Source: Syntrophobacterales bacterium (GTDB lineage: Bacteria; Desulfobacterota; Syntrophobacteria; Syntrophobacterales; Thermodesulforhabdaceae). From it: DNA of 36,132 nt. The stretch is taken from contig JALXAE010000210.1 in assembly GCA_026992355.1 (NCBI GenBank), positions 11,870-48,001 on the forward strand, in the 5' to 3' direction. Below the pieces are notes generated by a model, which was not told where the DNA came from, did no database searches, and worked only from the letters and a program-made list of their open reading frames with translations. A program made the translations under genes and the position numbers. Shown here one piece after another: positions 1 to 7,527 of this stretch. Position 1 is the stretch's first letter; each line of letters starts with the position of its first letter.

Positions 1-85
1 TGGTGTTGGGAAGGGCCTAAAGTTTTAGGAAAGTTTTTCTGGGATTTTGTTGCTTGTCGGCCCTTTTGTTTTTATAAGGTTTTGC

Positions 86-121
86 CAGGAACTGTTCCGC
101 CTTCCTGTTTGTTTTTTTTTT
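86..121 (+). terminator. Possible plus-strand intrinsic terminator
   Basis: CAGGAA (86-91) and TTCCTG (102-107) form a 6-bp stem with a 10-nt loop, followed directly by TTTG and a run of ten T. This is the layout of a Rho-independent terminator for a plus-strand gene ending left of or at the window edge. The stem is short, so the call is moderate. No reading frame in 1-85 can be assigned to a known protein. Confidence 0.4.
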
Positions 122-140
122 GCTGCTTTCCAAAATTTTG

Positions 141-171
141 GGGCGAATGCAAGTTTTTCCTGCATTCGCCC
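141..171 (-). terminator. Strong stem-loop behind the LPQP-repeat membrane gene
   Basis: GGGCGAATGCA (141-151) and TGCATTCGCCC (161-171) are a perfect 11-bp inverted repeat with a 9-nt loop. It lies 25 nt past the stop codon of the minus-strand gene at 197. On the minus strand the stem is followed by CAAAATTTTGG, so the U-tract is poor. It may act as an mRNA 3'-end stabiliser or as a bidirectional terminator facing the plus-strand hairpin at 86-121. Confidence 0.6.
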
Positions 172-196
172 TCAAATATCTTAAAATTCAAGGGTT

Positions 197-1483
197 TTAG
201 TGTCCTTCATCGTGAACATAGAAAGGCCACTTATGGAAGAACCATTCATTCCAGAGAAGAGGAATAATCCACCAGAAGTTCCACACGAGGGATTCACCAT
301 GGACAAACCTGTGAGACAGTTCGGTCATGTGGTGATTGCCGAGTCCCCAGTGGCCAAAGTTGAGATAATAGTAAAAAATGTAATTGATAGCTGCAAAGAC
401 CAGGACGCCTACTGTTCTGAACCAGAAGGCTCCCCAGGAATCTTTGTCCTGCATTGGACACATATCGTCAAAGTAATGGTGCCAAATTAGGAATGGAATA
501 AGAGTAAACCCTGCAATTTCCGCTGCATGGTACCAGAGGAAACGAATAAGTTCAGCATCGTTTGGTTTGGCTTCCTTCAGGTGATGTATCGTCTCATGGG
601 GCAACCACGCTGGTGCTATCTTTGTGCATATATAAGCTATTAAGTAACCAAGAATTACTGTGCAAATAAAAGAAATGATGCCTTTCCATGGTTGAGGCAA
701 TGTAATGACACTCCAGGGTTTCATTCGCCACACATTGGGTGTCATAAATAAAACAATGATCATCCATTCCCACCATCCGAACACCCAGTGAACATGGCTT
801 ATTCCCGCGATTTTACCCCACCACGGAAAGTTTAATCCAAAGGAGCTTCCTAAAAGTTTTCCATACACAAGACCCCAGAAGGGAACGATAAGAACTGTGT
901 AAAAGAAAAGGGTTAGAAATGAACACCAACCCAATTCAGCCCAGCCGGCTCTGGGCTGAGGAAGATCGCTGGGTCTTATGGGCCATTTGGCGAAAAGTAT
1001 TGTAACAAAAGGATAGCTGAAAAATCCAATCAAAACGAAGCAAACAACAGCACTTTCGGCAAAATGTTTTTTCTTCATTACTTCCAGAGACAAAGCTTTA
1101 CCATTTGGCAGGACGGCTTTACCCGCTGCAGCCAATGCATTTAGATTGCTCTGGCTGAGGAAATTAAAGCCTAAACCCAATATTCTGTAAAAGACTACAT
1201 GAATAACAAACCAAACCAGAATCAGGTTTACAATGGTTTCCACAATGCCCCTTGCAGGTTGTGGTAAATTATGAAAGGGCCAGTCGCCAAAAAACATGTG
1301 CTGCCACAGTCCAACAAGAATCATCATTGCTAAGTAGAGAACAAATGGATAAGGAAATGCCTTCACTGGTCCCCTTGGGTCACTGAAGATGTACCAAGTA
1401 ATCAATGCGACCACAAAAAAGCAAATAAATGAAATGATTCCTGTTAAGGGTTGTCCCCATCTAGGACGTAGTTGCTCTGCCAT
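197..1483 (-). CDS. Multi-pass membrane protein with LPQP internal repeats, function unknown
   Basis: I do not recognise the function. The 428-residue product is very hydrophobic, with roughly eight to ten membrane segments and no cleavable signal peptide. Related units recur: RWGQPLTGIISFI near residue 8, WPFHNLPQPARGI near 68, WPIRPSDLPQPRAGW near 167 and PWSVITLPQPWKGIISFI near 259, with a degenerate unit at DDMCPMQDKDSWGAFW. Each is followed by hydrophobic helices, which suggests a protein built by duplication of a two-helix unit. The C-terminal third is rich in His and Trp (IWHHYFDD, GNHHMTELSHRF, FHKWPF), so metal or heme contact is possible but unproven. The start is supported by AAGGGGAG just upstream of ATG. 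It stands alone, with 515 bp upstream and a strong hairpin downstream. A transporter or membrane redox subunit are the main alternatives. Confidence 0.8.
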   Translation of the reverse strand: MAEQLRPRWGQPLTGIISFICFFVVALITWYIFSDPRGPVKAFPYPFVLYLAMMILVGLWQHMFFGDWPFHNLPQPARGIVETIVNLILVWFVIHVVFYRILGLGFNFLSQSNLNALAAAGKAVLPNGKALSLEVMKKKHFAESAVVCFVLIGFFSYPFVTILFAKWPIRPSDLPQPRAGWAELGWCSFLTLFFYTVLIVPFWGLVYGKLLGSSFGLNFPWWGKIAGISHVHWVFGWWEWMIIVLFMTPNVWRMKPWSVITLPQPWKGIISFICTVILGYLIAYICTKIAPAWLPHETIHHLKEAKPNDAELIRFLWYHAAEIAGFTLIPFLIWHHYFDDMCPMQDKDSWGAFWFRTVGVLVFAAINYIFYYYLNFGHWGLGNHHMTELSHRFVHGESLVWNFWWIIPLLWNEWFFHKWPFYVHDEGH

Positions 1484-1998
1484 AATTAACTCCCCTTCTT
1501 AGAATTAACTAGTTGAATTGAATAATGAATTCCTCCACGAAACTAAAAATGCAGGTTAGCCCCCTCTTCAATGTGAAACGATATTTTTCCCTAGATTTTC
1601 ACCTCCTTTCATGAGTGGTTTATCAAAATGAACACATCAAAAACCTTAGTGAATTCTAATGCCATAGTTTCTTCTGGAACAATGGTGTGTTTGATTGAAA
1701 CATTGGACTTCTTTCTTTGCGCTAAAATTAGTACTTCGAGGATTTTCTCTCTTTGTCAAAGCCCAGGAGCCTGTAATCTTATGAACTCTACAAAAGCTTA
1801 CAATGCAGCCGCTTTACCATAGGAATAAGGAGCAATTCTCAAAATCATCGTGAACCCTCAAAGGAAGAATATCAACGGAAGCATTCAACTTATTACTGAA
1901 GAGGTAAAGTTTGAGTCAAGGAAAAAATGATTACCATCATAAAATTTAAGAATGGCTAAACCATGTAAAACATTGTTAAAATTAACAAACTTTCATTT
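1484..1998. other. 515-bp intergenic stretch between two minus-strand genes
   Basis: No convincing gene is present. It must hold the promoter of the membrane protein gene. TTGTTAA-AA-TTAACAA (1973-1988) is a 7-bp inverted repeat just past the epimerase stop. On the minus strand, one frame from an ATG at 1848 (preceded by GAGGG) to a TGA at 1609 reads like protein but is interrupted by TAA (1798-1800) and TGA (1756-1758), so it could be a decayed gene or chance. Its last stop overlaps, as ATGA, a 14-codon ORF (1568-1612) that itself contains AAAGGAGGTG. The plus-strand 64-codon ORF at 1628-1822 lacks a ribosome-binding site and family resemblance. Confidence 0.5.
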
Positions 1999-2937
1999 TT
2001 ATTTGTGAGAAAAGAGAAACCATTCAGCGGTTTCTTTTATCCCATCTTTAAAGCTGGTCCAGTTGTTGAAGTACTTGGATATTTTTGCGTTGTCTAAAAT
2101 ACTAACCTCGAGATCTCCTGGTCTAGGACCTTGGAAATCGATATTAGGTTTTTTGTCAAGAGCTTCACTAATAAGTTGCAATACCTGGAGCGTGGATGTA
2201 CCTTTTCCGGTGGATACATTGTAAGTCCCGGTGAATTTTTTACGAATGGCCATGCTGTGAACAAGTTCTACATCTTTGACAAAAACATAATCCCTTATAC
2301 ATCCATTGTCTCCTTTTTTCTGTCGTGCGTACAAAATAACAGGAAGATCTTTTATTAATCTTTCACAGAAGATAGCTACAACTCCTGCTTCCCCATATGG
2401 ATCTTGTTTAGGACCATAAACATTGGCGTATCGAAGAGTTGTATAAGATAGTCCATAAGATTTATTGTATATTTCCAGATACATTTCTGCAGTAGCTTTA
2501 GCTGCGGCGTAAGGACTCTGCGGCTTGGGTGTCCAGTCTTCAGAGGCCTTAGAGGTTTCAGGGACCTCTCCATAGATGGCTCCACCGGTTGATGCAAAGA
2601 CTAAATGTTCAACGCCGAAATTTGCACACGCATCGAGTATGTTCAATGTGCCAATGATATTTATCACAGCATCTGTTTGGGGGTGTTGTACCGAGACACT
2701 AACAGAGGCTTGAGCAGCGTGGTGCGAAACATGAGTTGGTTTCCAGTTTTCAAATATCTTAAATATTTTTTCTCTATCCCTAATGTCTGCTTCAAAAATT
2801 TCCGCTTCTCTTTGAATGTTTTTTCTTTTTCCCGAGCTGAAATTGTCAACAACAGCTACTTCATTTCCTCTGTCGATTTCTGCATCAACGATATGACTTC
2901 CGATAAAACCTGCTCCACCGGTAACTAAAAGCCTCAT
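1999..2937 (-). CDS. NAD-dependent epimerase/dehydratase, UDP-glucose 4-epimerase-like
   Basis: This is an extended short-chain dehydrogenase/reductase of 312 residues, the usual size for GalE-like enzymes. The Rossmann nucleotide-binding motif TGGAGFIGSH sits at residues 6-15. The family sequence HHAAQASV lies near residue 72, the catalytic-serine region reads ASTGGAIYGE, and the catalytic tyrosine and lysine are in SPYAAAK. Such enzymes epimerise or dehydrate nucleotide sugars in the cytoplasm. The HHAAQ type is common in short bacterial and archaeal UDP-sugar 4-epimerases, so UDP-Glc/UDP-Gal or the N-acetyl forms are likely but not certain. GGAG precedes the ATG. It is divergent from the mutase operon, and a 17-bp palindrome lies 35 bp upstream of the start. 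It probably supplies sugars to the surface-glycan genes elsewhere in the window. Confidence 0.88.
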   Translation of the reverse strand: MRLLVTGGAGFIGSHIVDAEIDRGNEVAVVDNFSSGKRKNIQREAEIFEADIRDREKIFKIFENWKPTHVSHHAAQASVSVSVQHPQTDAVINIIGTLNILDACANFGVEHLVFASTGGAIYGEVPETSKASEDWTPKPQSPYAAAKATAEMYLEIYNKSYGLSYTTLRYANVYGPKQDPYGEAGVVAIFCERLIKDLPVILYARQKKGDNGCIRDYVFVKDVELVHSMAIRKKFTGTYNVSTGKGTSTLQVLQLISEALDKKPNIDFQGPRPGDLEVSILDNAKISKYFNNWTSFKDGIKETAEWFLFSHK

Positions 2938-2971
2938 TGTAGCTCCTTCTCCTTATCCACAAAGGGTTGAA

Positions 2972-2988
2972 CAAACAAAATTTGTTTG
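2972..2988. promoter_or_regulatory. 17-bp palindrome between divergent genes, candidate operator
   Basis: CAAACAAA-A-TTTGTTTG is a perfect 8-bp inverted repeat around a single central base. It lies in the 254-bp region between the epimerase gene (minus) and the mutase operon (plus), 35 bp from the epimerase start. Size and symmetry fit a dimeric repressor site. The AT-rich composition makes chance occurrence possible, and no second copy was spotted. Confidence 0.35.
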
Positions 2989-3106
2989 ACACCAGCCAAC
3001 CATACGTTTATTGATTGCTTTCGATTGTTACCTGAATACAGGAAGTTTTTCAATGGATCAAAGAGCAGTCAGAATTTTATGCCTTCCTGAGAAGTAGTGG
3101 ATATAC

Positions 3107-3112
3107 TATAAT
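3107..3112 (+). promoter_or_regulatory. Candidate -10 box of the mutase operon
   Basis: A consensus TATAAT lies about 80 bp upstream of the mutase start codon. The best -35 at 17-bp spacing is TTCCTG (3084-3089), a weak match, so the promoter may need an activator. It predicts a leader of roughly 70 nt. I see no cobalamin riboswitch fold in that leader. Confidence 0.4.
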
Positions 3113-3191
3113 GCTTGCAAAGAGTTTACAAGATATCGGGCGGAAGCCAATAGATGTAAGTCAATATGATTAGGTGAGGAGGGAACTGCTA

Positions 3192-4889
3192 ATGGGTAAC
3201 AAAATCTTTTCTGAATCTGCTATCGAGCGGATCGAACAGGAATACAAGGAATGGCTTAAGGATTATGAGAAGGCATTACAAAAACTTCCAGAGAGATTAG
3301 AGAGATTTTCTACCGTTTCTGACATGGAGGTAAAACCTCTCTACACCCCGCTGGATATCAAAAACAAGGATTATCTGGAAGAAATAGGCTTTCCCGGTAG
3401 GTATCCATTTACTCGAGGGGTCCAAACTACCATGTACAGAGCGCGGCTCTGGACGATGAGGATGTTCGCGGGGCTCGGTACAGCAGAACAAACCAATGAG
3501 CGCTTTCACTATTTGATTAATCATGGTGAGACCGGTTTGAGCACGGCATTCGATTTCCCCACATTAATGGGTTATGATACTGATTCTCCTCTGGCAAGGG
3601 GCGAGTGTGGTAGATGTGGGGTTGCCATTGATACCATAGAGGATATGCAAAGGCTTTTTGCGGGAATTAATCTTGAAGAAGTAACCACATCTATGACCAT
3701 TAATCCTCCTGCGTCAGTTATTTGGGCAATGTATATTGCGAACGCTGAAAACGAAGGCTATGATCGCAAGAAATTGGGTGGAACCATTCAAAATGATTGT
3801 TTGAAAGAATTTATCGCTCAGAAAACTCTAATGCTTCCACCAGAACCAAGTCTGCGTCTTGTTGTGGATACTGTTGAGTTTGGTACCAGGGAGGTTCCTC
3901 GCTGGAACACAATAAGTATTAGTGGTTACCATATAAGGGAAGCTGGTGCCACAGCTGTCCAGGAACTTGCTTTCACAATATATGATGGAATTACCTATGT
4001 GGAAGAATGTATCAAACGTGGCCTCAATGTAGATGATTTTGCTGGTAGATTATCTTTCTTTTGGAATTCCCATATAGATTTCTTTGAAGAAATAGCCAAG
4101 ATGAGAGCTGCCAGAAGAATGTGGGCTCGTATAATGAAAGAAAGGTTCAAGGCCCAGAAACCTAGATCCATGTTGTGCCGTTTCCATGTTCAAACAGCTG
4201 GATGTTCTCTTACAGCCCAGGAGCCCTATAATAACATTATCAGGACTACAACCGAGGCATTAGCTGCAATCCTGGGTGGTTGCCAGTCTTTGCACACCAA
4301 TTCTCTGGATGAAGTATATATGATTCCAAGCGAATTTGCCGTGAGAATTGCCTTGAGAACCCAACAAATACTTGCTGATGAAGTTGGAGTGGCAAATGTT
4401 ATTGATCCACTTGCTGGTTCTTATTTTGTTGAAGCTCTGACTGACCGTATGGAAGAAGAGGCTCTTGAATACATCAGGAAACTCGATGAAATGGGCGGAA
4501 TGGTTGCAGCCATCGAAAAGAATTATCCACAGATGGAGATTGCCGACAGCGCATACAGGTTTCAGCAACAGGTGGAAAGCGGAGAAAAAGTTATAATAGG
4601 AATAAACAAGTTTCCCTCCGAGATTCCACCTCTTGAGGTAATTCATATAGATCCTGAAATTGAGCGGCTTCAGATTGAGCGGTTGCATCAATTTAAGGAA
4701 CGCCGAGACAAAGTAAAATTGCAGAAAGCTCTTGATGAACTGAGAAAGCGATGTGAAGGGCCTCCTTGTTGGGAGAATAATGTTATGCCGGCACTGATTG
4801 AGGCAGTCAAAGCGGGAGCTACTGAACAGGAATGCTGTGACGTTTATCGAGAAGTTTTTGGAACTTATACAGATCCTGCATCTTTTTAA
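3192..4889 (+). CDS. icmA: Methylmalonyl-CoA mutase family, large subunit; isobutyryl-CoA mutase-like by active-site residues
   Basis: This is the catalytic TIM-barrel subunit of a split, adenosylcobalamin-dependent acyl-CoA mutase. It has 565 residues and lacks the B12 domain, which is encoded by the next gene. The conserved TMYRARLWTMR, GYDTDSP, GTIQNDCLKEF and SISGYH (catalytic His 247) motifs are present. The pocket residue that is Tyr89 in Propionibacterium methylmalonyl-CoA mutase is Phe92 here (RMFAGLGT), and the position of Arg207 is Gln210 (KEFIAQK). The spacing of 118 residues is identical. Phe plus Gln is the published isobutyryl-CoA mutase signature, while Ile plus Asp would mark 2-hydroxyisobutyryl-CoA mutase. 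The likely reaction is isobutyryl-CoA to n-butyryl-CoA, although pivalyl-type branched acyl-CoAs remain possible. Automatic annotation will probably say methylmalonyl-CoA mutase. The track start (GTG 3174) lies inside the GGAGGG site, so ATG 3192 is preferred. Confidence 0.88.
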   Translation: MGNKIFSESAIERIEQEYKEWLKDYEKALQKLPERLERFSTVSDMEVKPLYTPLDIKNKDYLEEIGFPGRYPFTRGVQTTMYRARLWTMRMFAGLGTAEQTNERFHYLINHGETGLSTAFDFPTLMGYDTDSPLARGECGRCGVAIDTIEDMQRLFAGINLEEVTTSMTINPPASVIWAMYIANAENEGYDRKKLGGTIQNDCLKEFIAQKTLMLPPEPSLRLVVDTVEFGTREVPRWNTISISGYHIREAGATAVQELAFTIYDGITYVEECIKRGLNVDDFAGRLSFFWNSHIDFFEEIAKMRAARRMWARIMKERFKAQKPRSMLCRFHVQTAGCSLTAQEPYNNIIRTTTEALAAILGGCQSLHTNSLDEVYMIPSEFAVRIALRTQQILADEVGVANVIDPLAGSYFVEALTDRMEEEALEYIRKLDEMGGMVAAIEKNYPQMEIADSAYRFQQQVESGEKVIIGINKFPSEIPPLEVIHIDPEIERLQIERLHQFKERRDKVKLQKALDELRKRCEGPPCWENNVMPALIEAVKAGATEQECCDVYREVFGTYTDPASF

Positions 4890-4916
4890 GTATTTCGATA
4901 AGAGGAGGGAGACTTA

Positions 4917-5336
4917 ATGAGCCAGGAAAGAAGATTAAGGATATTGGTAGCAAAACCGGGTTTGGATGGACATGATCGTGGAGCACGGGTTATAGCTCGG
5001 GCCCTCCGCGATGCTGGATTTGAAGTTATTTATACCGGCTGTCACCAAACCCCTGAACAGATCGTTCAGACTGCTATACAAGAAGATGTGGATTTGATTG
5101 GGTTGAGTATTTTGTCTGGAGCTCATAATTATTCTTTTCCGCGAATTATGGAGCTCCTGAAAGAAAACGGGGCTGACGATATAACTGTCATAGGGGGAGG
5201 AATTTTTCCCCTGGAAGATATTCCCAGACTTAAGGAGATAGGCATCAAAGAGATATTTACTCCAGGCAGCAAGCTGGAAGATATTGTGAAATGGATTCGT
5301 GAAAATGTGAAACCAAGAAAAATGGATGCGGCTTAA
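4917..5336 (+). CDS. icmB: Cobalamin-binding small subunit of acyl-CoA mutase
   Basis: This 139-residue protein is a stand-alone B12-binding (Rossmann-like) domain. It shows the base-off/His-on signature: DGHDRG at residues 17-22, where His19 is expected to coordinate cobalt, SIL at 64-66 and GGG at 93-95. The family usually has 130-140 residues when split from the catalytic barrel. It starts 27 bp after the large-subunit gene with a strong AGGAGGGA site, and is followed by the MeaB-type chaperone, so the three form one operon. The partner is inferred to be the adjacent large subunit, making the product a mutase small subunit rather than a methyltransferase corrinoid protein. Confidence 0.92.
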   Translation: MSQERRLRILVAKPGLDGHDRGARVIARALRDAGFEVIYTGCHQTPEQIVQTAIQEDVDLIGLSILSGAHNYSFPRIMELLKENGADDITVIGGGIFPLEDIPRLKEIGIKEIFTPGSKLEDIVKWIRENVKPRKMDAA

Positions 5337-5356
5337 ACAGGAAAGAAGGTGTGCTG

Positions 5357-6337
5357 ATGAGTGTTGTTGAACAGGTTCTAAAAGGTGATGTGCGAGCTGT
5401 TGCACGACTTTTAAGAGATATTGATGACCAAGTGCCATCTACACGGAGTATTCTTCAGCAATTATATCCCCATACTGGGAATGCTTATGTAATTGGTATC
5501 ACAGGCCCCCCTGGTGCGGGAAAGTCGACTTTAGTTGATCAGATGACAGCTTATTATCGGAAGCAAGGAAAGACAGTGGCTATCCTTGCAGTAGATCCTA
5601 CCAGTCCCTTCAGCGGTGGGGCCATCCTGGGTGACAGAATAAGAATGCAACGCCATTTCCTCGATAAGGATGTTTTTATAAGGAGTCTTGCTACCAGAGG
5701 GCACTTTGGCGGAATAACTAAGTCTACTCATGACATGATTACTGTTCTGGATGCGATGGGCAAAGATATTATCATGATTGAAACTGTTGGTGTTGGTCAG
5801 GGAGAGGTAGAAATCGCTGAATGTGCTCATACCACTCTGGTTGTTACCGTTCCTGGACTGGGGGATGATATTCAGGCCATAAAAGCCGGTATAATGGAAA
5901 TAGGTAACATTTTCGTAGTAAACAAAGCTGATAGAGAAGGTGCAAAGAAAACCGTTCAGGAACTCAGAAATCTTCTTGAGATGGGTAAGAAATTCCGGAT
6001 GGAAACGGGAGCGGGGAAAAATGGTTGGGATCCACCGGTAGTTGAAACTCAAGCTCACAAGGGGATTGGCGTTGATACATTGTGTGGAGAAATAGAAAAA
6101 CACAGGGAATATTTGACTGCTCAGGCTCCGGAGGAATTGGAACAAATCATGCTGAAGCGGGCACTTCATCAATTTTCTGCAACACTTAAAGATGAGCTAT
6201 TTAAGGAAGTAATTAAGCGCATGGAAGGAAAGGGGCTTAAACTTGAGGATGTTGCTAAGAAGATTATGGCTAAAGAGATAGATCCTTATTCCCTGTCAAG
6301 AACTCTTATTAAGGAAGAATTCAAAGAAGACGCTTGA
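5357..6337 (+). CDS. meaB: MeaB/ArgK-type G3E GTPase, mutase chaperone
   Basis: A GTPase of the MeaB/MMAA family, 326 residues from the preferred ATG. The P-loop GPPGAGKST is near residues 50-58, followed by DPTSPFSGGAILGDRIRM, the switch region ETVGVGQGEVEIA and the guanine-specificity motif NKAD. In this family GTP hydrolysis gates delivery of adenosylcobalamin and protects or repairs the mutase. The gene sits 20 bp behind the B12-binding subunit, as expected for a dedicated chaperone. The ORF track begins at GTG 5351. ATG 5357 is better spaced from AAGGTG, but the two differ by only two residues. ArgK is an older name; a role in amino-acid transport is not supported by this context. Confidence 0.92.
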   Translation: MSVVEQVLKGDVRAVARLLRDIDDQVPSTRSILQQLYPHTGNAYVIGITGPPGAGKSTLVDQMTAYYRKQGKTVAILAVDPTSPFSGGAILGDRIRMQRHFLDKDVFIRSLATRGHFGGITKSTHDMITVLDAMGKDIIMIETVGVGQGEVEIAECAHTTLVVTVPGLGDDIQAIKAGIMEIGNIFVVNKADREGAKKTVQELRNLLEMGKKFRMETGAGKNGWDPPVVETQAHKGIGVDTLCGEIEKHREYLTAQAPEELEQIMLKRALHQFSATLKDELFKEVIKRMEGKGLKLEDVAKKIMAKEIDPYSLSRTLIKEEFKEDA

Positions 6338-6344
6338 TGTTTCA

Positions 6345-6374
6345 GTAAGGACTGTTCTTCCGAGCAGTCCTTAC
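6345..6374 (+). terminator. Hairpin ending the mutase operon
   Basis: GTAAGGACTG (6345-6354) and CAGTCCTTAC (6365-6374) are a perfect 10-bp inverted repeat with a 10-nt loop. It starts 7 bp after the meaB stop and lies 10 bp before the convergent J-domain gene ends. The T-tract is poor on both sides, so it may act as a bidirectional or partial terminator. Confidence 0.6.
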
Positions 6375-6384
6375 TTATGAAAAA

Positions 6385-7422
6385 TTATCGGTGAAATGTT
6401 TTATACTTTAGGATTGTTTTGTAGGCATCTGTAAGTTCGATAAAAACCTCATGATTGCCACCAGCATCTGGATGTAATTCTTTGGCTTTTTTTCTATATA
6501 TTTTATGAATTTCTTTTATAGAAACATTGTTTAGTTTTTCTTTCTGAATTCCAAGTAGGGTGCAAGCTTTAGAAATTGGGACATTCTTTTGGTATTTCAT
6601 GCGTCTGTAAGCGTGTTGTTCCTGAGCGCCAAATATACGTTTTATGAATTCGTCCCAGGTGCCTGCTTGCCCAAATTCATAATCGAAGAAAAACACTACA
6701 TATTTTCTAAGATAAGGGTGCAAAGAGGCGGGATCGTGGTCGGGCACACCTCTAAAAAAATTGGGGTCTTTGTTTAATTTACATATAGCGTCCAGAAATG
6801 CATTGTCCACCTTTTCTGGATCAAGTGCAATAGGATGATTTCTTAAAATGCTAGCAGAAAAATACCTTTGAAGGTTAAAAGCCGTATAAACGTAGGACCT
6901 TATTTCTCTTGGTCTTAATTGATTTTCCATTCTTTCTATAATGGTTTCTCTTTCATCTCGGCTTTTTTCCAGCAGAATATTTAAAAACTTCCACGCTCTG
7001 GTATCAAGATTTCCTATGTCTATCCTACCGCATCTTAGAAAGTGGAGTCTTCTTTTGTCGAAAGGATGGATGTCCTTTTGATACTCAAACAATTCTTCGT
7101 CTGAGCATTTTTTCCATTTGTTGGGCTTTGTAGCAGGTTTATTGTGGCTGAAGATGTCGATTATTCTCTGGATATCCGGTCTCAGGAAGGGAAAAAAAAT
7201 TTTTTCGAGGTCTTCACTGGTATAGGCTACTCCTAACTTTTCAAGACTGTCTTCCACATATTCGTCGAAATAAAACCCGTTACCTCCAACATAATGGATG
7301 TATTTTGTTGGATCAGAACCTAAGTTTACCAAGTCCCGGTATGTCCAACAGTTCCCGCTCCAGAAAGACTCTCTTATAACATACGAATAATGTTTACCTT
7401 TACAAATTCTTTTTAGATACAT
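6385..7422 (-). CDS. Protein with C-terminal J-domain
   Basis: The 345-residue protein has a J-domain at its C-terminus (about residues 282-340) with the diagnostic HPD at 317-319 in KELHPDAGGNHEVF. It should therefore stimulate an Hsp70 such as DnaK and recruit it to a target set by the N-terminal part. The first 280 residues match no family I know. They are soluble, rich in aromatic and charged residues, and include WTYRDLVNLGSDP and FDYEFGQAGTWDEFIKRIFG, the latter like an alpha-helical linker. There is no zinc finger or DnaJ C-terminal domain, so it is a class III J-protein. It is transcribed towards the mutase operon and away from the CDF gene. A modest AGG lies upstream of the ATG. Confidence 0.8.
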   Translation of the reverse strand: MYLKRICKGKHYSYVIRESFWSGNCWTYRDLVNLGSDPTKYIHYVGGNGFYFDEYVEDSLEKLGVAYTSEDLEKIFFPFLRPDIQRIIDIFSHNKPATKPNKWKKCSDEELFEYQKDIHPFDKRRLHFLRCGRIDIGNLDTRAWKFLNILLEKSRDERETIIERMENQLRPREIRSYVYTAFNLQRYFSASILRNHPIALDPEKVDNAFLDAICKLNKDPNFFRGVPDHDPASLHPYLRKYVVFFFDYEFGQAGTWDEFIKRIFGAQEQHAYRRMKYQKNVPISKACTLLGIQKEKLNNVSIKEIHKIYRKKAKELHPDAGGNHEVFIELTDAYKTILKYKTFHR

Positions 7423-7527
7423 GAAAAAAACCTTTATTTTTATATTTGTAGTTTCGATAGATTCTATGCTTCAAAGTAGACGCGGTCAATAAATTTAATA
7501 GATGATAGCGGAACACACCATAGATGA

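Noticed and set aside
1-28. Possible C-terminal end of a plus-strand gene (stops at 20 or 28 in two frames)
   Set aside because: Fewer than ten codons are visible. Only the downstream terminator-like hairpin hints at it.
82-267. 61-residue plus-strand ORF at the left edge
   Set aside because: It runs across the T-tract and the 11-bp hairpin into the antisense of the membrane gene, and the F/C-rich product looks non-coding.
1628-1822. 64-residue plus-strand ORF in the intergenic gap
   Set aside because: There is no ribosome-binding site, the composition is atypical, and it resembles no family.
3113-3191. Cobalamin riboswitch in the mutase leader (GGAAGCC present)
   Set aside because: The leader is too short, and the rest of the conserved B12-box context and paired stems is missing.
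4935-5438. 167-residue minus-strand ORF over the B12-binding subunit
   Set aside because: It is antisense to a clear B12-binding domain and has no family features.
5531-6172. 213-residue minus-strand ORF inside meaB
   Set aside because: It is the antisense shadow of a gene with complete GTPase motifs.
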